The notes: generated by a model from the sequence alone, not told the origin. Positions 15,101 to 24,348 are shown, counted from the first letter of the stretch. The stretch: DNA of 64,000 nt from Nematostella vectensis (GCF_932526225.1 NC_064038.1:17345075-17409074), one strand, 5' to 3'. A program made the numbers and translations.

Positions 15101-18100
15101 GGACCTAGGTAAATGTGTCGTGTTTTGCCAATACCTTTATTCAACATCAAACTGGACAAACCTTGAGGTGAGCATGAGGGTGTATCATCTGTATTCATGC
15201 TATCTGGACTACCAGCTCTACCAGGCGAGGCCAGGTCACTGGAATTCGTGTAAATCTATTAGCATGTGCTATAAAAACAAGCAATGTGCTGTAATATAAG
15301 CATGTACTAAGCCATGTGCAATTCTATAGGATACAGTATTTGACAGCCTGAGAGATTAAAAAACTTGCCCATACCTGAGTTGAGAAACATAACTCTCAGT
15401 GTCTTCACTCTAACAACATCATAACAGTAATGTTAGTTCCATTATTTTTCCATCATAACAGTGATGTTAGTTCCATAATATATAGTTCCATCATAACAGT
15501 AATGTTAGTTCCCTGTCTAACAACATCATAACAATTCAAGAGTGCTTTTGGATAAAATACGTTTGACCCAATGGGGAAGAAAAAATGGCTTTTTGGCTCA
15601 AATTTGCTCTTAGTATGCACCAATTAGGGGTAGTGCTGTCTCCACTCTTGTGACATTTGTTATAAAACACAATATATATAGGTATATAATGTACAGAAGG
15701 ACTTTCTCCTTGCCCAAAAAAGGGTCTTGAACCCCCTAAATCCTCGCTCTAGACCTTCCTCCTACACACTTCCCCTTGACCCTCCCCTGGACCCTCCCCA
15801 TAGACCTCCCTCTACATCCTCCCTCTAGATGCTCCCCTAGACCCTCCCACTAGATGTTCCCCCTAGATCCTCCCCCTTGACCCTCCCCCTATACCCTACC
15901 CCTAGACCCTCCCCCTAGACCCTTCCCCTACACCCTCCCTCTAGATGCTCAACCTATACCCTACCCCTAGACCCTCCCCCTATACCCTACCCCTAGACCC
16001 TCCCTCTAGATGCTCCCCCTATACCCTACCCCTAGACCCTCCCCCTATACCCTACCCCTAGACCCTCCCCCTAGACCCTACCCCTAGACCCTCCCCCTAG
16101 ACCCTACCCCTAGACCCTCCCCCTATACCCTACCCCTAGACCCTCCCCCTAGACCCTTCCCCTACACCCTCCCTCTAGATGCTCCCCCTATACCCTACCC
16201 CTAGACCCTCCCCCTAGACCCTACCCCTAGACCCTCCCCCTATACCCTACCCCTAGACCCTCCCCCTAGACCCTTCCCCTACACCCTCCCTCTAGATGCT
16301 CCCCCTATACCCTACCCCTAGACCCTCCCCCTAGACCCTACCCCTAGACCCTCCCCCTATACCCTACCCCTAGACCCTCCCCCTAGACCCTTCCCCTACA
16401 CCCTCCCTCTAGATGCTCCCCCTATACCCTACCCCTAGACCCTTCCCCTACACCCTCCCCCTAGACCCTCCCCCTATACCCTACCCCTAGACCCTCCCCC
16501 TAGACCCTTCCCCTACACCCTCCCTCTAGATGCTCCCTCTATACCCTCCCCCTACAGTAGATCACTTACCTCCTCGCCATCAGGTTGGTACTCTTCATCC
16601 GATGAAGACTCAGGGAACTCCAGATCATAAAACTGTAAATAACAACTACATTATAAACTGAAATAAATGAATCTGTGATGGCAGTTCCAGAAGCCTTCAA
16701 GGAGTGCACATTATGTTTTGGAGCCATGGAAATGGACCTGGAGGATCAGAATAAAGGTATTTTGAGCGTATTGTGTTGCTAGTTTTTGAATGCAAGTCGA
16801 AAACTACAATGTGCTGTCAAGGGAAAAACTGTGCTGCTCCCATTACCAAGTTACATGGCATCAACTTTTCGTGATATGGCATTGAGTGAAAAGTCGTTGT
16901 TGCAAGCTGTCCTGTGTAACACCACCTCAATGCTGTTGTAAAACTAATGTTCTAACCAATGTTACAAAGCCCAAGGATGCACTCAAATTTGAAATCAGGA
17001 CCAAAATATGAAAAACCTATGTGGACAAGACCGGTTGCCATGGTAACCTGGAGCATCAAGTCAACATATCTTGCCAACTTCATTTGGAAGTCATAGCCCT
17101 TTTTCCAGAGGGCGGCATAAAAACCCTCCCTTCCCCGGTCTGGATAGGGATTGCCTTCAGCAAGATCTCTCGCTCTAGGCATACCATTGACTGAGGAACT
17201 GGTTTCTTGGCAGGAGAATTCGTCTGAAACATAATTGAAAGGAAAAAATGAATAAATAATGTATGTTCATCACATTTACAAAAATGAATATATAATCGCA
17301 CACACGTTTTTCTTCCGTTACATGATTGACATGTAATCATGTACTGCCTCTCAACTTTTCCTCTTTTTTATTATTTTTTATTTATTTAAACAATATTTAC
17401 TAGTAATAGTTCCAAAAGCAGAAAGCTTATCTATGGGGACTCATTCTTTTATTACTACAATAATTAATGGGGACAGAGAGCAGACACGACAAAGAACAAA
17501 CATAAGATGAAACAAAATACAAACAATAGCTGGCTATAAAATAATACACAAATTTATCTAAATTTTTTTAGTTTGTGCTTTCATATATTTGAATGAGAAA
17601 AAAATCCTTGTTTGCAGGTCAATATGAAAATTTCTCTGGGAAAGGTAGAGATCCATCTTTTGGTATACTGTTATACATGGGCACTGTTATACGTGGGCAC
17701 CTTTTATAAACAGGCTCTTAGCAAACCACATCTTTTAGTTCATTTTTAGTTCATTTCTATTCTATTAAACAGGCTCTTAGCAAACCACATCTTTTAGTTC
17801 ATTTTTAGTTCATTTCTATTCTATTAAACAGGCTCTTAGCAAACCACATCTTTTAGTTCATTTTTAGTTCATTTCTATTCTATTAAACAGGCTCTTAGCA
17901 AACCACATCTTTTAGTTCATTTTTAGTTCATTTCTATTTTATTAAACAGGCTCTTAGCAAACCACATCTTTTAGTTCATTTTTAGTTCATTTCTATTCTA
18001 TTAAACACATTTCAAAAGCATATATTTGACAACATTCATGGAGAACTGGAATATCAGGTAATGGGGTTACCCCATCCTTCACATTGCACATACCAGGTAA

Positions 18101-21100
18101 TGGGATTACCCCATCCTTCACATTGCACATACCAGGTAATGGGGTTACCCCATCCTGCACATTGCACATATCAGGTAATGAGGTTACCCCATCCTCCACA
18201 TTGCACATAATGGGGTTACCCCATCCTTCACATTGCACATACCAGGTAATGGGGTTACCCCATCCTGCACATTGCACATATCAGATAATGGGGTTACCCC
18301 ATCCTCCACATTGCACATAATGGGGTTACCACATCCTTCACATTGCACATACCAGGTAATGGGGTTACCACATCCTTTACATTGCACATACCAGGTTATG
18401 TGGTTACCCCGTCCTTCACATTGCATATACAAGGTTATGGGGTTACCCTATCCTTCACATTGCACATACCAGGTAATGGGGTTACCCCATCCTTCACATT
18501 GCACATACCAGAGTATGGGGTTACCCCATCCTTCAAATTGCACATACCAGGTAATGGGGTTACCCCATCCTTCACATTGCACATAATGGGGTTACTCCAT
18601 CCTTCTTTTTCAGAATACCCACCATTTTTAATTTTGAAAGCATATAAAAAAAGATGGCAAAATCGCTTCCTGTGCCCCAGATGATGCAAATGAAAGGAGA
18701 TTTAACCTCCAAATGGGAGATATTCAGAGAAAATGGATACCACTATGTAATATATAAGATATTATGTAAGATTATCTTGGAACACTATTATATTGGTACA
18801 CAATTACAGTATCTTGTACACAATCTTTGGCTATGGGCTGCTTAAAGTTCTATAGATAACAATAACTATCATTGACAAATGAGTAACAAGTACAGAGAAA
18901 ATAAATCCTAAAAAACAACAACAAAGAAATAAGGTGAAAATTTGATGGTGCAAGTTGACCGCCCATTACCTGGTTTCATGGCCTGACCACTACACTTCAG
19001 TTATCTTATCAAACAAGTTGGGTTTGTGGGGATTCCCACATCAAACACTAAATCTTTCAAGCAAATGTACATCAAACAAGTATATAGAGTATCATTCAAA
19101 TCATGATTCTAAAGAAAGGAAATCCTCATATACTGTTTACCAATTTTGCAATTGGATCCTGCTGGTTGGTCTCTTTGCGTTTTGCTCTTGTTAACTTGGG
19201 TTCCTAAATATACCAGATCTAAATCAACAAGACTGGATCATAAAGTACAAGCATTCAGTAATCATATCAAAATAATCTAGAATTTTAGAATAGTAGATTG
19301 ATGGTTACTGTGAGTTTTTTGGCATTACAAGAAGTAGCATGAATGAACACAAAAATAAAAATAATAAATTAAAATTATTTTAACAAATACAGTACATACA
19401 GTAGAAAAGTATGAGCATAAACAAATATTAAATGAATAAAAAAATACACAAATAAAATAAATAATAAACACAGACTATCAAAGTTGACTGCTCATTGCAG
19501 AGTTAGATTGCCCAAGAAAGGCAGCAAGGAATGATCTGCTACAGGCCTAACTATACATTGTTTGCAATAGAAATAGCTAAAGGCCTTGTGTGACAATAGA
19601 ACTAGGAGAACATGATAAGCATTTTTAGGAAAGCCCTGCACTTTCTATAATCAAAATACTTTCTATAATCAAAATACTTTCTATAATGTAGAAGGTAAAA
19701 AGAAGCATTCTGTTCATACGGTATGATTTATTATTTTCCTGGGTTAGTTTCCTGGATGGATATGTTTATGTGCCTGACTTTTAGAAATGGTGGAAAAAGT
19801 AACTCACAAACAATGGTAGAAAGTCTGTTCCTTTGTCTGTCTTTGTTGAAGAGTCCTCATCCTGTTCCTCATCGTGTCCCACTGCTTGTTCCACTGCTTG
19901 TCTGACCATTGCGTGGAACTGGTCATCTTTGATAATTCTCTGTCAGATAAAATCATCACAAAACAAAAACTATGACATTTCATCAACATTTGGGATTGAT
20001 GACTTTAACAGCTAACTGCAAAGAAACTAGGGATAGCATATACTCCAGTTCCTAATACATGTATCTTGTGGTGAACTGCATATATAAGAACAGGATGTAT
20101 TATTTGCTAATGGTTTAGGCCGGGAGCCAGTGCTCAGAAAGGGTTAACGGTTAAAACACAAGTTGGTTTACTTCAGCAGCTGATTGAAATTTTATAATGC
20201 AAGATTGTTTTTAAGTGAGGAAAAGTTTTTGGGTGGCAGTATAAATGGCAATGTGGGCCAACATTGAAGGGATATAGGAATAAGGGATATCAGTTCACAA
20301 TCTCTCTGTCTTTGCAATAGTTGTTTCTGATTCTTTTGTACAGTATGAGCTTTGAGGATTTATTGGGATTTATCTCGCCTCTGCCCTTCTCTGCCCATTA
20401 ATAACAATGGTCCAAGATTGTGGCCATACCATAGCTGTCAACCTTGCTTTAGGAAAAATCTTGAGAAAAAACAGTGAATGTATCAGAAGTACCAAGTTGG
20501 CTAATGCGGGAAAATACAGCAAATGTATGGATATTCAAGAAAATTAGGCTTGAGAAAAGGCTCAAAATCTTGAGACTTCAGCCTTATGCGGGAGAGTTGA
20601 CAGCTATGCCATACCTGGCCATAAAGAGCAAGAAGGAGGAAATTTAAATGTGACGATTTGGGAGGGTTGGCCTAATTAACAGTCTCTCCTGCCACCTGCA
20701 CATGAACTTACATTGACATTACTTTAACTTAGGAAGGTAAAAACTTGGTCAGCTCTCAAAGTAAACGGACATTTTTTGCTAGCCACCGGCTCGCGGACTA
20801 GTACTTTAACTACCTAGCCACTCCTCTCACCTGTTATGATCATTTTGAACAAAATGCCAACATTTCTTTTTTGATAAGATAACAAAGAAAATAAGTAATA
20901 CGACTTTTTTATCTGTGAGTATTTTAAGGGGGATTTAAAATTGAAGGGGCATTTTGTGCACAAGTGGTGCCTCTGAATGCTAGACTATCCAAATAATTTT
21001 TAATTTCTAAATAATGCCACTTGTTATTTTGTTTGTAGGGTACTCATACCATCGGTCACTTCCTATTATCGGCAGATCATAGGGAAACGAACCACTCTTC

Positions 21101-21618
21101 GCTAAAAGGCATTTTCTCTTAATTGTAGACATCAAGGTTATTTAATAGGCTGAATTATTATGGCAAATAGGGGGCAAATAGTCAAACATTTATTGTTATG
21201 AATATTGAAAGCTGAATGTGTTTTTTTGTACGCGAGATATTCAAGCGTAAACCTAAAGTGGCCGATAATAGGTACGAGTGTACCTTAATATTAAACAAAC
21301 AAACAAAATAAGGCTCACGTGTAAAATGTTTTTCACATTCGTCGCAGTCAAGTTATGTTTCTCAGCGTTCTCTTCCAGTACACGCTCCAAAGAAAGCTCT
21401 TCTCCTGTTTGACCTGAACATCCATCTTCCTCTACAGCACTCAGGGCCTTATTACTCTGTACACGTTTCTTCTTTCCTGTATCGGATCTGCTACGGCTGT
21501 TAGCTTTGGATTTCTTCGTGGGAGAAGTGTTCCCATCAAATCTCAACCGCTTTGGCTTCACCTCTCGCCCGGATTTTGTGCCCACCTTTCGCTTCTTCTC
21601 CTTTGGAGTGTTTGGCAT
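1..21618 (-). CDS. GON4L: GON4L (Gon-4-like / udu) homologue, 18 coding exons, 3' end outside window
   Basis: Nuclear chromatin/transcription regulator; the vertebrate protein acts with YY1 and SIN3/HDAC co-repressors. CDS by exon (minus strand, high to low): 21618-21319, 19939-19808, 19203-19141, 17223-17185, 16632-16570, 15409-15375, 15238-15135, 14918-14839, 14632-14572, 13889-13776, 13365-13255, 13182-13142, 12538-12495, 11271-11184, 9725-9523, 9447-8990, 8436-8111, 125-1. All introns are GT-AG and the phases close without a stop over 795 codons. Family landmarks in order: a Lys/Arg-rich N-terminus, HNLTATNVKNILH (about residues 88-100), FEPKLTRAKRK (144-154), SSDEEYQPDGEE (188-199), LIAKRTRS, DRAVRIPKKEVDELF, HTQLLTQIYLM (426-436) and a SANT/Myb-like segment FTEAEDCLLAMGMKQF (from about 571), then RAPDNIVKHLKKTK. 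The ATG at 21618 was chosen because the upstream in-frame extension opens with GTG only. Identity is confident; exact small-exon edges are good but not transcript-proven. Confidence 0.88.
141..8013. repeat. 7.9 kb minisatellite, 42-bp unit, in GON4L intron 17
   Basis: About 175 copies of a 42-bp unit (core gacagatatcaagtacactt) with few variant positions (cac/tac/cgc before cataatag; atg/ata). Shorter 28-bp units containing gttcacttgtcagg punctuate it. The array is interrupted at about 3640-4172. The period is a multiple of three and stop-free in several frames, so long ORFs with 14-residue repeats appear on both strands; they are not genes. Confidence 0.97.
3648..4172. other. Inverted block plus unique spacer inside the 42-bp array
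   Basis: At about 3648-3905 six units lie in reverse orientation. They are followed by about 265 bases of unrelated sequence with no ORF or element hallmark I recognise, after which the forward array resumes at about 4173. Confidence 0.9.
8111..8436 (-). CDS. GON4L: GON4L exon 17
   Basis: Starts DGRLRELEEPNWLKK (family: RLPFWLKxSL), then a low-complexity Ser/Pro-rich region ending SQI. Acceptor ctttag, donor GTAAGT. The next intron holds the 7.9 kb 42-bp array. Confidence 0.85.
8603..8836. mobile_element. MITE with TTAA duplications (GON4L intron 16)
   Basis: 234 bases flanked by TTAA at 8599-8602 and 8837-8840. Imperfect terminal inverted repeats of about 25 bp run from agccgcattgtcaacag on the left to ctggtgacaatgcagct on the right. 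AG...CT ends with TTAA duplications fit Kolobok-type non-autonomous elements better than piggyBac. No coding capacity. Confidence 0.75.
8990..9447 (-). CDS. GON4L: GON4L exon 16 (SANT/Myb-like domain)
   Basis: About 153 residues. A basic linker is followed by HSLFKYKKILPHF, then the Myb/SANT-like FTEAEDCLLAMGMKQF and QIRAKNLSAARAPDNIVKH, the hallmark of GON4L. Acceptor gacag, donor GTAAGA. Confidence 0.92.
9523..9725 (-). CDS. GON4L: GON4L exon 15
   Basis: HTQLLTQIYLMSREDP...QQEASVCKQYINELQGF, the best conserved helical block of the family. Acceptor tccaag, donor GTAAAC. Confidence 0.92.
10215..11183. repeat. 34/27-bp minisatellite in GON4L intron 14
   Basis: About thirty units of two lengths (34 bp with ttctcatttgc, 27 bp without), core gttgatcatacctgccagtt. 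The array touches the exon 14 donor and its units repeat that donor. A small inverted piece lies at about 10754-10800 (gcaaatgcaaatgagaactg). Confidence 0.95.
11184..11271 (-). CDS. GON4L: GON4L exon 14
   Basis: SMLLSELEEPKGPLFTPTQW... ending HTQMWQ, matching the FTPxQRxxLxxQM segment. Acceptor ttttag, donor CAG/GTATGATC. The following intron begins at once with a tandem array whose units repeat this donor. Confidence 0.88.
11590..12060 (-). mobile_element. LINE 3'-end remnant (reverse transcriptase C-terminus)
   Basis: On the minus strand, broken frames read like HNKNTKNAANHNLVLPKAR, ALPLEIKEAKSITAF and KLREYIITLLNKF. This is the typical tail of CR1/L2/jockey-like reverse transcriptases (RT...K.SF...WN.LP.EI...S...FK..L). 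A stop interrupts the block, so it is a dead fragment in GON4L intron 13. Confidence 0.6.
12495..12538 (-). CDS. GON4L: GON4L exon 13 (44 nt)
   Basis: FGEDDDDDYSAGSF, an acidic tract encoded by a short GAT run. Acceptor tctag, donor GTAAGT. Phase joins perfectly to exon 14. The longer segment vertebrates have here seems absent. Confidence 0.7.
12790..13115 (+). repeat. Dispersed repeat, copy 1
   Basis: Shares long stretches with 20110-20780 in the same orientation, e.g. gtggcagtataaatgg, gtgggccaacattga, ctctctgtctttgcaa and atgagctttgaggattt. Probably a non-autonomous transposon family; ends not defined. Confidence 0.7.
13142..13182 (-). CDS. GON4L: GON4L exon 12 (41 nt)
   Basis: Completes RIPKKEVDELFQELLAQ, matching the family's KKEVNELMEELFETF helix. 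Acceptor tttatag, donor GTAAAG. Confidence 0.85.
13255..13365 (-). CDS. GON4L: GON4L exon 11
   Basis: DLPDEDTEEDMEYNFMAENL...YRNDRAVRIP, the conserved EYNFLEDL...FRTDRAVRI segment. Donor GTAAGT. Its acceptor (gaattag) and first 17 coding bases are part of a 50-bp tandem repeat, so several equivalent acceptors lie upstream in the transcript. Confidence 0.9.
13344..13600. repeat. 50-bp tandem repeat spanning the GON4L exon 11 acceptor
   Basis: Five copies at exact 50-bp spacing (cttggtacct at 13391, 13441, 13491, 13541). The first overlaps the true 3' splice site and first coding bases of exon 11; the last is diverged. Confidence 0.95.
13776..13889 (-). CDS. GON4L: GON4L exon 10
   Basis: DSMLPDFMPDLYDT...FQMWLQGLLNENG, matching the family's PDMYDP...WKMWLGGLMND block. 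Acceptor ttttttag, donor GTGAGT. Confidence 0.9.
14572..14632 (-). CDS. GON4L: GON4L exon 9
   Basis: ADLIAKRTRSHVQAIEEPID, matching the conserved SLIAFRTRS region of the family. Acceptor tgccag, donor GTAAGC. Confidence 0.85.
14839..14918 (-). CDS. GON4L: GON4L exon 8
   Basis: GRPLTRHRSQEMTFKEPLPV... with donor GTACAG. The acceptor reads cagtag, a NAGNAG-type double acceptor that could vary the protein by one codon. Confidence 0.75.
15135..15238 (-). CDS. GON4L: GON4L exon 7
   Basis: Ser/Pro-rich linker (SDLASPGRAGSPDSMNTDD...). Acceptor ttccag, donor GTATTG. It joins exon 6 in phase 2 and exon 8 in phase 1. Confidence 0.72.
15375..15409 (-). CDS. GON4L: GON4L exon 6 (35 nt)
   Basis: Encodes SEDTESYVSQL plus two bases; acceptor gttgttag, donor GTATGG. 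Called from splice signals and frame closure. A second copy of the acceptor context lies about 110 bases upstream in the transcript. Confidence 0.65.
15700..16555. repeat. C-rich (G-rich in transcript) array in GON4L intron 5
   Basis: About 70 units of 11-13 bp such as ccctccccctagac and ccctacccctagac. In the sense RNA this reads as runs of GGGGG/GGG/GGGG with short loops, ideal for G-quadruplexes. It occupies most of the intron between exons 5 and 6. Confidence 0.93.
16570..16632 (-). CDS. GON4L: GON4L exon 5
   Basis: FYDLEFPESSSDEEYQPDGEE, containing the family's DEEYQPD signature. Acceptor tttacag, donor GTAAGT. The C-rich array of the next intron starts about 15 bases after the donor. 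Confidence 0.88.
17185..17223 (-). CDS. GON4L: GON4L exon 4 (39 nt)
   Basis: Thirteen codons, TNSPAKKPVPQSM. It sits where the family has a short NISPIKK-like stretch. Acceptor tttcag, donor GTATGC. Longer open frames across this spot have no family support. Confidence 0.7.
17712..18004. repeat. 59-bp tandem repeat, 5 copies (GON4L intron 3)
   Basis: Units start at 17712, 17771, 17830, 17889 and 17948 (aggctcttagcaaaccacat). Nearly identical, so recent. Confidence 0.95.
18046..18602. repeat. 39-bp hairpin-bearing array (GON4L intron 3)
   Basis: About 14 units. Each contains the near-palindrome atggggttaccccat, so either strand could form a series of small hairpins. Units with aatgg deleted are 10-12 bp shorter. 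Frame-open, but no gene. Confidence 0.93.
19141..19203 (-). CDS. GON4L: GON4L exon 3
   Basis: 21 codons beginning EPKLTRAKRKETNQQ, matching the family's FEPKxTRxKxKE motif. Acceptor atttag, donor GTAAAC. Confidence 0.85.
19808..19939 (-). CDS. GON4L: GON4L exon 2
   Basis: 44 codons, RIIKDDQFHAMVRQAVEQAV then an acidic stretch and GTDFLPLF. It continues the conserved NILH/IIxxxxFxAMVRxA block. Acceptor ctgacag, donor GTGAGT, phase 0 both ends. Confidence 0.88.
20105..20800 (+). repeat. Dispersed repeat, copy 2 (GON4L intron 1)
   Basis: Longer relative of the copy at 12790-13115. Both begin near gtgctcaga and end near gtcagctctcaaag, but this one has about 350 extra internal bases including repeated 'cttgag...' segments. 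Confidence 0.65.
21319..21618 (-). CDS. GON4L: GON4L exon 1 (coding part)
   Basis: Encodes the basic N-terminus (MPNTPKEKKRK..., a likely nuclear localisation region) and ends at NVKNILH, followed by donor GTGAGC. The frame stays open upstream to 21684, but that codon is GTG, so the ATG at 21618 is the first usable in-frame start. Confidence 0.85.
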
Positions 21619-21629
21619 TGTTATAACAG

Positions 21630-21701
21630 CTAACGCGAATATTTTCGGTCTTTCAGACGGTTTTTTCGCCGAACAGTTTTCCACCGCGATCCGACCGCCA
21701 T
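21630..21701 (-). other. Possible upstream ORF of GON4L
   Basis: An ATG at 21701 in good context (aaaATGgcgg) opens a 23-codon frame in a different register from GON4L and stops 11 bases before the GON4L ATG at 21618. It is a plausible uORF if transcription starts above 21701, which the sequence cannot show. Confidence 0.4.
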
Positions 21702-21780
21702 TTTGTTTAATTCAAAACAAGAACCATGATGCTTTGCGCTTGAATTCGAGCCCAGTTCTCTTAGATTTCTTTCGTGTGCT

Positions 21781-22147
21781 TAGTCCAGACCTGGGATAGC
21801 GGCTCAAGAAAAGGGACGGGGGGAGAGGGGGCGAGAGAAGAAAAAGCGAGTGCGCGGCCGAGTGGGGCTGGGAGTCCCCTCCCCTTCCCTTGTGCCGCTA
21901 AACAGGCTAACCTGGGACTCTCTTTGCACTCAGCATTCCATCCTCGGGGACCCAGAGCGTCGCGGAGGTCAGAGGAGACGAGCGCATCGGAGGGGGAGGG
22001 GGAGGGGAGACCCTCTTCTTTCTCAACACCCCCTCCCCCTAACCCTTCGCCGCGTTCGCCTCCCCGAGGATGTCAACATTCTGGCTCGCGTGCCAGTATT
22101 TATATTGCCAGAATGCCGAGCGCAAAGAGAGACCCAGGTCTGGACTA
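21781..22147. mobile_element. MITE with 15-bp TIRs and 9-bp target duplication
   Basis: Perfect terminal inverted repeats tagtccagacctggg...cccaggtctggacta, flanked on both sides by tcgtgtgct (21772-21780 and 22148-22156). Inner sequence shows further inverted similarity (ctctctttgc...gcaaagagag). A 9-bp duplication suggests a Mutator-like family. GC- and CpG-rich, just upstream of the GON4L start. Confidence 0.88.
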
Positions 22148-22156
22148 TCGTGTGCT

Positions 22157-24048
22157 GTGAGCGCTATTTTTCTCGGAGGGTCATACGACAACTTGGGCGT
22201 CAGGACCTTCGCTTTTTTTAATAAGCGATAAAAGAAACTTATCCCATCTGGTTGTTATTTGAACATTCAGGAGACCAGGCATTATTTTTCGAGCATTTGG
22301 AGAGAAGAGGGAATAGAGGCAAGGGGGTGTTTGAAAATGAGGCCTGGATTTGTGACTGGCATGAAATCTTATAGCTACGTCATAGCAGAGAATCTGTTTT
22401 ATTTTTGTTATAACTTAGTTCTTTTTAACTTTTCCGCTATGAGACCCAATGGTCGAAACAGATGTCCGAGATAAATTCTATGCTTTAGTTCCATGACGTT
22501 GCTTCACCGATAAAAATACTTAAATCCATCCCAGTCCACCCGCCTCCATCACACCTCAGCGCCATTTGCGTGGTACCACTGCTGTAGACGGACCAGAGAG
22601 AAGTTGGTTCCTTATTCGCAGTTCCTTTTTCGTCTGTTTCCTTATTCGCTCAGTTCCTTATTCAAATCCGGGGGGTACTTACATGATTGTAATTCTACGA
22701 GCTTTTGGGCAGGAGCGGAGAAGTCACGTGCCCTCCCTTTTTTATTTATACAAATATTGTACCCTATCCATTATAATCATAAATGGCCATTCGCAACTTT
22801 AAATACTGCCTGCTTGCTTTCGCGCGCGCTCTCACACGTGACTTCTCCGCTCCTGCCCAATAGCTCGTAGAATTACAATCAAACTTCACCTTACAGGTAA
22901 GTCTTGTTTAATTTCTAAATTTTCACACATTTCTTCCGCAATAGCGGCGTGTTCATAGGGCAAGAGTTGGCTTTCTGTTAGCCGCCATCTTGTTATCCTA
23001 ATACAATTTTGTTATCAAAATACCATTTTGTTATCGTAATTCCATTTTGTTATCCTAATACCAAGTGCAGAATAACAGCCATTTCCATCCGCTGTTTTAG
23101 GGAAGCTGTTGAGATATTGTTGAGATCGAATTTGGTGAACGAGGTATGAGGCTTTGTTTTAAGATGGTGTTTTGGAGATATCGTTTATTTTGTCTTCAAA
23201 TATGAATGAAAACAATGTCTAAAATGTCCAGGGCTCTTTAAGAGGGCCGACTAATAAAAAAGCTCCACATGCATAACTGATGACGTATACCTCTCTAACA
23301 GTCTTGTAATTTATCATTAAGGCCTTTCGCGGGTAATTGTTTAAAAAAATTCGTTCAAATTGAAACCTGTTTAGTATCCCTTTCAGAGCGTGCGATTGAT
23401 CTGATCTTTGGCGAATATAATCACCAATAATTCTAATTTTCCAGAAGAACTCGCCCCGGGACTGTACCTTTTGCACCTTTTTCCAAGTATCTCATCCGAC
23501 TTCGCCCCGCTCTCTCTCGACCGTTAGTTCTTCCATACTTTCTTTTTTCCATGTCATGGCTGTGGACCAGAGATTGACCTTACTGTCCCGTCTTATATCA
23601 CATTTTCAATCTTTATCTTTTTCCTATCTTACAACAAATGAGGTTATTATTGTGTTTTCTTTTCTCCTATGCCCACCTTACAGGTATGTCAACACATTCT
23701 TTAAAATGTTTCTGTCAACTGCCGCATTTTGTCATCCTAGCAAAACACCAAGTATGAGAAAGGATCTTTTGTAAAAGTCGCCATGTTACGGCGGAATTCT
23801 GTTTTCGTTTTTCATGGTCTTCTTTTTGTCACTTGTTTGCTTTGTGTATTGTTTTACTGGCCTTTGTCCTTTGCGTTCCATCGTACTTAGCTCATTAGTC
23901 CTTTCTATTGGTTATACCTAGTATTGCGTTTTATGTAAATCTTGTCAGTTTTGGCCAGCGCTCCGAGGAGTACGCTACCGTTAAGGTAATATTGGTTTCA
24001 TTTTTCTTGTAATCTCCCTTCTCTCGATTTCTTCACGTTTTAGTCAAA
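22157..24048. other. Intergenic stretch, no supported gene
   Basis: Besides the 46-bp-arm repeat there are four short direct repeats (attttgttatc...aatacc) at 22985-23060 and a minus-strand frame at 23219-23476 (85 residues, ends GPLKEPWTF) without recognised domain. Splice-like sites occur (ttacag/gtaagt at 22895), but no coherent gene could be assembled. Confidence 0.5.
22685..22880. repeat. Inverted repeat with 46-bp arms
   Basis: Arms 22685-22730 and 22835-22880 are reverse complements with about one mismatch (gattgtaattctacgagc...gaagtcacgtg). A 104-base centre separates them, and each arm ends in a CACGTG E-box. No target duplication found, so it may be a MITE or a foldback. Confidence 0.88.
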
Positions 24049-24348
24049 TTGTATGCATTTTTTTTGTTTGTTTCAGCACCGTTAGTTGTAAATAAACGCG
24101 TCACTTATGGTAGCTACAGTTCGTACCAGGGAAGGGCGAAAGAAGCTATAGAGAACTGTGTGATTCTCCTAGAGGAACAAGTCTATAAAGCTGCAAAAAA
24201 GATTTTAAAAGAAAACTTTGATCTATGTAATTTGATCATAAGATCGTTAATCGACCAAGTCGTCAAAGAGTCGTCAAAAAGCTCAAATGATCTGCGCAAA
24301 AGATTGTCACGCGCCTTCCAGTACACATGCAAGCCAAGTGGGCGGTAG
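24049..24348 (+). CDS. Hypothetical 99-residue ORF
   Basis: ATG at 24049. After a hydrophobic start (possibly intronic, with tttcag at 24074) comes a plausible soluble helical sequence (AKEAIENCVILLEEQVYKAA). It stops TAG after CKPSGR, while another frame stays open to a donor-like gtgag/gtaaga at about 24370. I do not recognise the family; it could be a retroelement fragment or an exon of an unfinished gene model. Confidence 0.3.
   Translation: MYAFFLFVSAPLVVNKRVTYGSYSSYQGRAKEAIENCVILLEEQVYKAAKKILKENFDLCNLIIRSLIDQVVKESSKSSNDLRKRLSRAFQYTCKPSGR

Noticed and set aside
17080-17340. Longer protein from the 86-codon frame around GON4L exon 4, and the overlapping 76-codon frame
   Set aside because: Only the first 13 codons fit the family and close the phase; the rest lies past a GT donor.
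21253-21684. GON4L start at 21684
   Set aside because: The codon there is GTG, not ATG; the first in-frame ATG is at 21618.
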